Source of the DNA: Anaerolineaceae bacterium UBA6073
GTDB taxonomy: Bacteria > Chloroflexota > Anaerolineae > Anaerolineales > Anaerolineaceae
Reading direction: 5' to 3'
DNA length: 28,807 bases
Assembly: GCA_002436085.1 (NCBI GenBank)
Contig: DIXT01000028.1
Coordinates: forward strand, 1-28,807
Shown: positions 24,275-28,807 of the stretch, in pieces
Layout of the letters: every line of letters starts with the position of its first letter
How positions within the stretch are numbered: position 1 is the stretch's first letter
Made by a program: the position numbers and the translations under genes
The notes under the pieces: generated by a model
Told to the model about the DNA's origin: nothing
Databases searched by the model: none
What the model saw: only the letters and a program-made list of their open reading frames with translations

Positions 24275-24425
24275 GCGAGGTTCTTGACCGTAGGTCTCCG
24301 CTTTTATCAGATTATAGGGCGGCTTGCGTCTTTCAAGCCGCCAATTTCGTCAAGTTGAAGTGCGCAACCTGATCTACAAAAAACCGCATCCATATCAGGG
24401 CATTTCTATTTTGCTACTTTAGGAC
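24275..24425. repeat. 151-bp direct repeat, copy 2
   Basis: Second copy of the repeat at 23793-23943. Differences are scattered substitutions with no insertion or deletion. Two fall in stems: the outer stem becomes GATCTAC (a G-T wobble is kept) and the CAGGTT arm becomes CAAGTT (one mismatch). It ends 57 bases before the -10 of glyS. Confidence 0.92.
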
Positions 24426-24482
24426 ATTATCACTTTGCTCTTACAGGCATTCTGATTGGGTCGAACCCGCGCTGCTTTGCTG

Positions 24483-24488
24483 TATAAT
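24483..24488 (+). promoter_or_regulatory. -10 element of the glyS promoter
   Basis: TATAAT at 24483-24488 is a consensus -10. Upstream, TCGAAC at 24461-24466 is a weak -35 with a 16-base spacer. Transcription would start near 24495, followed by AAGGGA at 24511-24516, six bases before the ATG. Confidence 0.65.
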
Positions 24489-24522
24489 CGAATTGTTTAA
24501 AAACCAATCCAAGGGATTTATT

Positions 24523-27500
24523 ATGAGTGAACCTAAAATTGATGCACCGCTCGATTTTCAAACAATCATGTTTGCACTACAGAACTACTGGGCGCGCCAG
24601 GGCTGCCTGATCTGGCAGCCGTACTACTCGCAAGTGGGCGCCGGCACCATGAACCCGGCTACCTTTCTGCGCGTGTTGGGCCCGGAACCCTGGAAAGTTG
24701 CCTACGTGGAGCCGTCCGTTCGTCCGGACGATGGGCGCTACGGCATCAACCCCAACCGCCTGCAGATGCACTATCAGTTTCAGGTCATCCTCAAACCCGA
24801 CCCGGGCAACCCGCAGGAGCTTTACCTCGACTCCTTGCGCGCCATCGGCATCGACCCGCACCAGCACGATATCCGCTTTGTGGAGGACAACTGGGAATCC
24901 CCCGCGCTGAGCGCCTGGGGGCTTGGCTGGGAAGTGTGGCTGGACGGGCAGGAAATCACCCAGTTCACCTACTTTCAGCAGTCCGGCGGCGTGGTGCTGG
25001 ACGTGCCCGCGGTGGAAATTACCTACGGACTGGAACGCATTGCTATGGCGCTGCAGCGCGCGCGGCACTTTAAGGATATCCGCTGGAACGCTGAGCGCAC
25101 CTGTGGGGACGTGAACCAGGTGGGGGAACGCGAACATTCCACCTATTATTTTGAGGTGGCGGACGTGCCGCGCCTGCGCGAAATGTTTAACCTGTTCGAC
25201 AGCGAAGCCAATCTGGCGCTGGAGAGAAATCTGGTCCTGCCGGCGTACGACTATATTATCAAGTGCTCGCATACCTTTAATGTTCTGGACGCGCGCGGAG
25301 CAATTGGGTTCACCGAACGGCAGGCGCTCTTTGGGAAAATGCGCGACCTTTCCCGGCGTGTCGCCGAAGCGTATCTCGCCCAGCGCACGGAAATGGGCTT
25401 CCCCTGGCTAAATACCATAGAGCGCTCAGCGGAAACCACCCAGGCTGCGCTCCCTGAAGTAAAAACCGAAACAGCTGACCTTCTGCTGGAAATTGGCACG
25501 GAAGAACTGCCTACCTCCGACTTGGAAGCCGCGCTTGCGCAGCTTAAAGCAGGCGCTGAGGCGCTCCTTGCAGATGCCCGCCTGGAGCACGGCGAGGTCC
25601 GCATTCAGGGTACACCGCGCAGGCTGGTGTTGCTGGTGAAAGACCTGCAGACCCAGCAGGCAGACCGCGTTTTGGAAGTGAAGGGGCCGCCCGCCGCGCG
25701 CGCGTTTGACGCGGATGGCAAGCCTACCAAAGCCGCGGAAGGATTTGCGCGCAGCCGCGGGTTGGATGTAAGCCAACTGCGTGTATCCGAGACTGAAGGC
25801 GGCAGCTATGTGGTCGCCGAAGTCAGCGAAAAAGGGCAGTCCGCCATGGCGCTGTTGGCAAGAGCTCTGCCGGAATTGTGCGAAAGCATCCGCTTTACCA
25901 AGGGCATGCGCTGGAACCAGACCGGTAAGGTCTTCTCCCGGCCGGTGCGCTGGCTGGTAGCTTTGCTGGACGGTGAAGTTATCCCATTTGAATTCGCAGG
26001 TTTGCGCTCGGGCCGCCAGACGCGCGGTCTGCGCTTCGCGCAGGAGCCGAGCTGGTCATTGGGGGGCTTGCAGGATTACCTGGCATATATGGACGCGCAG
26101 GGCATCGTATTGGACCCGGAAAGAAGGAAGGCGCTGGTATGGGAGCAGGCGCGCAAGCTGGCCGCGCAAGCCGGCGGCAAGCTGGCGGATGACCCAGACC
26201 TGTTGGAGGAAGTGACCAACCTGGTGGAACGCCCGACCGCCATGCTGGGGGCTTTTGAGCAGCGCTATCTTGAAAGCCTGCCCGCGGAAGTGTTGATTGG
26301 CGTGATGCGCAAGCACCAGCGCTATTTCCCGGTGTTGGACCAGAACGGAAACCTGACCCAATACTTCATCATCGTGCGCAACGGAGACGAGCGCTTTGAG
26401 GACGTGGTGGTGGACGGCAACCTGCAGGTGATTCACGCGCGCTTTGCCGACGCGGAGTTCTTCATCCGCGAGGACAAGGAAAAGCCGCTGGCAGATTTCG
26501 TCCCGAAGCTTGCATTGCTCACCTTTCAGAAGGACCTTGGTTCCATGCTGGAAAAGACCCGCCGCGTGCAAGCCCTGACAACCAGCATACTCAATAAGCT
26601 GGAGGTGCCTGCGCATGAAAAGCAGACCGTAGACCGCACCGCGGAACTGTGCAAAGCCGACCTGGCTAGCGCGATGGTGATTGAAATGACCGAACTGCAA
26701 GGCGTGATGGGTAAATTCTACGCCAGACTTTCGGGAGAGCCGGAAGCTGTCGCACAGGGCATCTTTGAGCATTACTTGCCGCGCAACGCTGAAGACCGCT
26801 TGCCCGAAGGCAAAGCCGGCATGCTGGTTGGCATCGCCGACCGCCTGGATTCGCTCGCGGGTCTGTTTGCGGTGGGCTTGGCGCCGACCGGAAGCAAAGA
26901 CCCCTTCGCGCTGCGGCGCACCGCCCTGGGCCTGACACAGCTCCTGACTGGCAAAGACCTGGATTTTGACCTGGAGTGGGGCTTGCGGTTGGCAGGGCAA
27001 GCGCTGCCGGTGCCATTTGACCCGCAGGTTTTAAAAACCACGCTGGACTTTGTCGGCGGACGCCTGCGCGGATTGCTTCTGGAACGCGGCTACCGTTATG
27101 ACGTTGTGGATGCCGTGCTGAAGACCCAGGCTGCCAATCCTGCCAAAGCCGAGCGCTTTGCCCGCTCTTTAGGCGCGTGGACTGCCCGGGAGGATTGGAC
27201 GAGCATTCTGCCAGCTTACAGCCGCTGCGCGCGCATCACGCGGGATATCAAGGAAATTTACCGGGTCGATGAGAGCGCACTGGTGGAAAGCGAAGAACGC
27301 GGCTTGCTCGCGTCCGTGTTGGCGGCTCAAACCAAGCTGGAAAACAGTGCTGATTTGGACGCGGCGCTGGAAGCCGTGCGCCAAATGGTACCGGAAATCA
27401 ATGCGTTCTTTGATAAGGTGTTGGTGATGGCGGATGACGAAAACCTGCGCAAGAGCCGGCTTGGATTGCTGCAGGCAATTGTGGCGCTGGTGCAGCCGCT

Positions 27501-27531
27501 GGCGGACCTTTCCGCGCTGGAAGGCTTTTAA
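24523..27531 (+). CDS. glyS: Glycyl-tRNA synthetase, fused alpha and beta subunits
   Basis: 1002 aa. It charges tRNA-Gly with glycine. In most bacteria the heterotetrameric form has separate alpha (glyQ) and beta (glyS) genes; here the two are joined. Residues 1 to about 310 are the catalytic alpha part (FQTIMFALQNYWARQGCLIW, MHYQFQVILKPDP, EVWLDGQEITQFTYFQQSGG). A short linker of about 20-25 residues follows, then the beta part starts with LLLEIGTEELPTSDLEAAL at about 328. Beta landmarks are GVMRKHQRYFPVLD, ELQGVMGKFYARLSGE, EHYLPRNAEDRLPEGKAG and PTGSKDPFALRR. Start ATG 24523 has AAGGGA six bases upstream; a TTG at 24493 lies in the leader. Fused forms are known in Chlamydia and some other lineages. 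Confidence 0.95.
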   Translation: MSEPKIDAPLDFQTIMFALQNYWARQGCLIWQPYYSQVGAGTMNPATFLRVLGPEPWKVAYVEPSVRPDDGRYGINPNRLQMHYQFQVILKPDPGNPQELYLDSLRAIGIDPHQHDIRFVEDNWESPALSAWGLGWEVWLDGQEITQFTYFQQSGGVVLDVPAVEITYGLERIAMALQRARHFKDIRWNAERTCGDVNQVGEREHSTYYFEVADVPRLREMFNLFDSEANLALERNLVLPAYDYIIKCSHTFNVLDARGAIGFTERQALFGKMRDLSRRVAEAYLAQRTEMGFPWLNTIERSAETTQAALPEVKTETADLLLEIGTEELPTSDLEAALAQLKAGAEALLADARLEHGEVRIQGTPRRLVLLVKDLQTQQADRVLEVKGPPAARAFDADGKPTKAAEGFARSRGLDVSQLRVSETEGGSYVVAEVSEKGQSAMALLARALPELCESIRFTKGMRWNQTGKVFSRPVRWLVALLDGEVIPFEFAGLRSGRQTRGLRFAQEPSWSLGGLQDYLAYMDAQGIVLDPERRKALVWEQARKLAAQAGGKLADDPDLLEEVTNLVERPTAMLGAFEQRYLESLPAEVLIGVMRKHQRYFPVLDQNGNLTQYFIIVRNGDERFEDVVVDGNLQVIHARFADAEFFIREDKEKPLADFVPKLALLTFQKDLGSMLEKTRRVQALTTSILNKLEVPAHEKQTVDRTAELCKADLASAMVIEMTELQGVMGKFYARLSGEPEAVAQGIFEHYLPRNAEDRLPEGKAGMLVGIADRLDSLAGLFAVGLAPTGSKDPFALRRTALGLTQLLTGKDLDFDLEWGLRLAGQALPVPFDPQVLKTTLDFVGGRLRGLLLERGYRYDVVDAVLKTQAANPAKAERFARSLGAWTAREDWTSILPAYSRCARITRDIKEIYRVDESALVESEERGLLASVLAAQTKLENSADLDAALEAVRQMVPEINAFFDKVLVMADDENLRKSRLGLLQAIVALVQPLADLSALEGF

Positions 27532-27554
27532 ACAACAAACGCCCGCGGAGGGCG
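27532..27554 (-). terminator. Possible weak terminator of the B12-binding regulator gene
   Basis: On the minus strand CGCCC and GGGCG form a 5-bp stem around a 5-nt loop (27554-27540), followed by TTTGTTGTTT. It lies 27 bases after the stop of the minus-strand regulator. The stem is short, so efficiency is doubtful. Confidence 0.4.
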
Positions 27555-27580
27555 CCTGGTAAACATTGGGCAGCTGGTCA

Positions 27581-28534
27581 TTACACAAGAGTGATCAGCT
27601 GCTTTATTTTTTCAAGGGCTTCAGCCAGGTTTTTTCCCAGGTAAATGCCGCCCAAATCCCGCCTGGCTTGTTCGTTCTGGTCAAAGTAGCGCCCGGCGTA
27701 GGCCAGCTTTGGCTTTCCGCGCACGTTGGCAAGCTCGGCGGCAAAACCTTTCATCAGCTTGGCGGTGTTCTCCTGGTTTACCGAGAGCACGATAAGTTTG
27801 GGACGCACAATCGCAGAGTAATCCAGCAGGTCGTCCGTGGGCAAATCCGGGCCCAGGTACTCTACAAAGTAGCCTTCCTGCCGCAATAATACAGCGAACA
27901 TCAGCACGGGAAGCTCATGCGTTTCTTCAGGTCCGCAGCCCACCAGAATGAGCGCGCCTTCCTTCACCACCGGCAGATTTTGCATCGTGTTCAGCAGCTT
28001 ACCTTTTAAATAGCTGGAAGCGAAATGTTCGGTGGCGATGCGGATTTCGCCTTTGTACCAGGCTTCTCCGACCAGCTCCAGGCTGGGCGCCATTACTTCC
28101 TGGAAAATTGTGACCAAGTCAAAATATTTCTTGACCTCTTCCAGGATGGCGGCGGCGCGGGATTCGTTGTGGGCAATCAGCGCGCCAAACAGCATTTCGG
28201 CATAGTCGCGCGCCGGGCGCGGCGGTTTTAGCTTGGGGGGCTCGGGGGCCACATTTTGAATAGTCTCGGGCCAAAAGCCGCGCGCACGCGCACCCTGGAA
28301 CTGTTTTACTACCTGGCTGATGCTCAGGCCGGTATCCAGCTTGCGCTGTACCCACAAAAGCAATTGAATGTCGCGTTCGGAGTACAGGCGGTAGCCGTTG
28401 GACATGCGCATTGGCGTAAGCAGGTTGTAGCGGCGTTCCCAGGCGCGCAGGGTGACGGGTTTTATTCCTGAGCGCGCTTGCACGACTTTTATCGTGTAGG
28501 TGGGTTCATCCGGGTAGGTTCCAATGGATGTCAT
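27581..28534 (-). CDS. MerR-family regulator with B12-binding domain, CarH/LitR-like
   Basis: 317 aa. The N-terminal MerR winged helix is clear (YTIKVVQARSGIKPVTLRAWERRY, RLYSERDIQLL; residues 13-60). A Pro-rich linker leads to a helical cap and a cobalamin-binding domain. The cap has the W-x9-EH motif (Trp159, Glu169, His170) found in adenosylcobalamin photoreceptors. His206 in GPEETHELP fits the lower cobalt ligand; FVEYLGPDLPTDDLL continues the Rossmann-like fold. In CarH as I recall it, a His directly follows that Trp and ligates cobalt after light; here it is Tyr160. ATG 28534 is preferred to the upstream start at 28642, because the MerR domain starts just after it and a promoter lies between. 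Probably a B12- or light-dependent repressor that controls itself. Confidence 0.85.
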   Translation of the reverse strand: MTSIGTYPDEPTYTIKVVQARSGIKPVTLRAWERRYNLLTPMRMSNGYRLYSERDIQLLLWVQRKLDTGLSISQVVKQFQGARARGFWPETIQNVAPEPPKLKPPRPARDYAEMLFGALIAHNESRAAAILEEVKKYFDLVTIFQEVMAPSLELVGEAWYKGEIRIATEHFASSYLKGKLLNTMQNLPVVKEGALILVGCGPEETHELPVLMFAVLLRQEGYFVEYLGPDLPTDDLLDYSAIVRPKLIVLSVNQENTAKLMKGFAAELANVRGKPKLAYAGRYFDQNEQARRDLGGIYLGKNLAEALEKIKQLITLV

Positions 28535-28549
28535 AGTCCGCTCTTTTCT

Positions 28550-28588
28550 TTGTACACCAATTGTACAAGATGCGGCGTAAAGCAACAA
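28550..28588 (-). promoter_or_regulatory. Promoter and likely operator of the CarH-like regulator
   Basis: On the minus strand TTGTTG (28588-28583) and TACAAT (28565-28560) are spaced by 17 bases. TGTACA occurs twice, in TTGTACA/TGTACAA arms at 28550-28556 and 28562-28568; read along the minus strand the two hexamers repeat every 11 bases and cover the -10 and start region. CarH operators are described, from memory, as 11-bp direct repeats with a TnTACA core, which this fits. Autorepression is inferred. Confidence 0.65.
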
Positions 28589-28649
28589 GTTGTAAAGATA
28601 TGAAGTTACAGTATCAAATTTGACTAGAGCAGGAAAAAGCACACAAAAA

Positions 28650-28698
28650 GGAGAGTTCCATCCATAATTAGTTAGCCAACAAAAAAGGAGGAACTCTC
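28650..28698 (+). promoter_or_regulatory. Leader hairpin that can mask the ribosome binding site
   Basis: GAGAGTTCC (28651-28659) is the exact complement of GGAACTCTC (28690-28698). The right arm takes in the last two bases of the strong Shine-Dalgarno AGGAGG (28686-28691) and most of the spacer before the ATG at 28701. Folding could therefore hinder translation initiation. A candidate promoter, TTGTAA (28590-28595) with TATCAA (28612-28617), lies upstream. Confidence 0.5.
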
Positions 28699-28700
28699 AC

Positions 28701-28807
28701 ATGACAGACCAGGCTGTCCAAGTAATTATAACGGTAGTAATCGGGCAAGAAAAGCGGGAACTACACAAAGACATTCCAGAAGCAGACCTGGAAAGCGCGA
28801 TCAAAGA
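28701..28807 (+). CDS. Start of a protein of unknown function (truncated by window end)
   Basis: Only the first 35 complete codons are inside the window. The peptide begins MTDQAVQVIITVVIGQEK, continues RELHKDIPEADLESAIK, and shows no recognised motif. The start is well supported: AGGAGG at 28686-28691 is nine bases upstream. It is divergent from the CarH-like regulator, whose 11-bp-spaced sites lie about 130 bases away, so it is a candidate target of that regulator. Its function cannot be judged from this fragment. Confidence 0.7.
   Translation, partial: MTDQAVQVIITVVIGQEKRELHKDIPEADLESAIK

Noticed and set aside
23181..24425. The repeat-rich region as a CRISPR array
   Set aside because: The repeats are 14, 23 and 151 bp, present only in pairs, without regular unique spacers, and no cas gene is in the window.

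Overview
The window looks like a chromosomal segment of a Chloroflexota bacterium, most likely class Anaerolineae. I infer this from three things: secreted lipoproteins whose lipobox is followed by Pro/Thr/Ala-rich linkers, a fused alpha-beta glycyl-tRNA synthetase, and GC-rich housekeeping genes separated by small hairpin-rich intergenic repeats. No rRNA or other phylogenetic marker is present, so the assignment is inference.

Layout. (1) 1-2558: repeat debris, two small membrane-protein genes, ribonuclease Z and a Maf nucleotide pyrophosphatase. (2) 2560-8160: a lipoprotein penicillin-binding transpeptidase, the ribosome-assembly GTPase RsgA, an orphan family-5 solute-binding lipoprotein and a four-helix membrane protein. 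(3) 8196-16337: a complete oligopeptide-type ABC importer operon (binding lipoprotein, two permeases, two ATPases, and a small one-helix protein). It has a near-consensus promoter, a hairpin after the binding-protein gene and an intrinsic terminator. Both the binding protein (862 aa) and the second permease (586 aa) carry large insertions. (4) 16379-16846: a TrmO-type tRNA methyltransferase with its own promoter.

(5) 16903-18893, minus strand: an AT-rich restriction-modification cassette, evidently acquired. It runs in the order C (controller), R (HNH endonuclease), M (beta-class amino-methyltransferase), behind a long palindrome containing two C-boxes. (6) 19015-23000: tRNA-Gln(UUG), then glmU, a CBS/CorC membrane protein, cdd and recO, mostly overlapping. 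(7) 23001-24522: about 1.5 kb with no intact gene. It holds a DUF559 endonuclease-like pseudogene with one internal stop, short tandem repeats, and two 151-bp direct repeats rich in stem-loops. (8) 24523-27531: fused glycyl-tRNA synthetase. (9) 27581-28568, minus strand: a MerR/B12-binding regulator resembling the light sensors CarH/LitR, with two TGTACA sites 11 bp apart at its own promoter. (10) 28701-end: the start of a divergent gene whose leader can fold onto its ribosome binding site.

The points most worth a second look are the matching insertions in the importer plus its small last gene, the C-R-M single-operon arrangement with its extended palindrome, the CarH-like regulator that lacks the His next to the conserved Trp, and the repeat-embedded DUF559 remnant.
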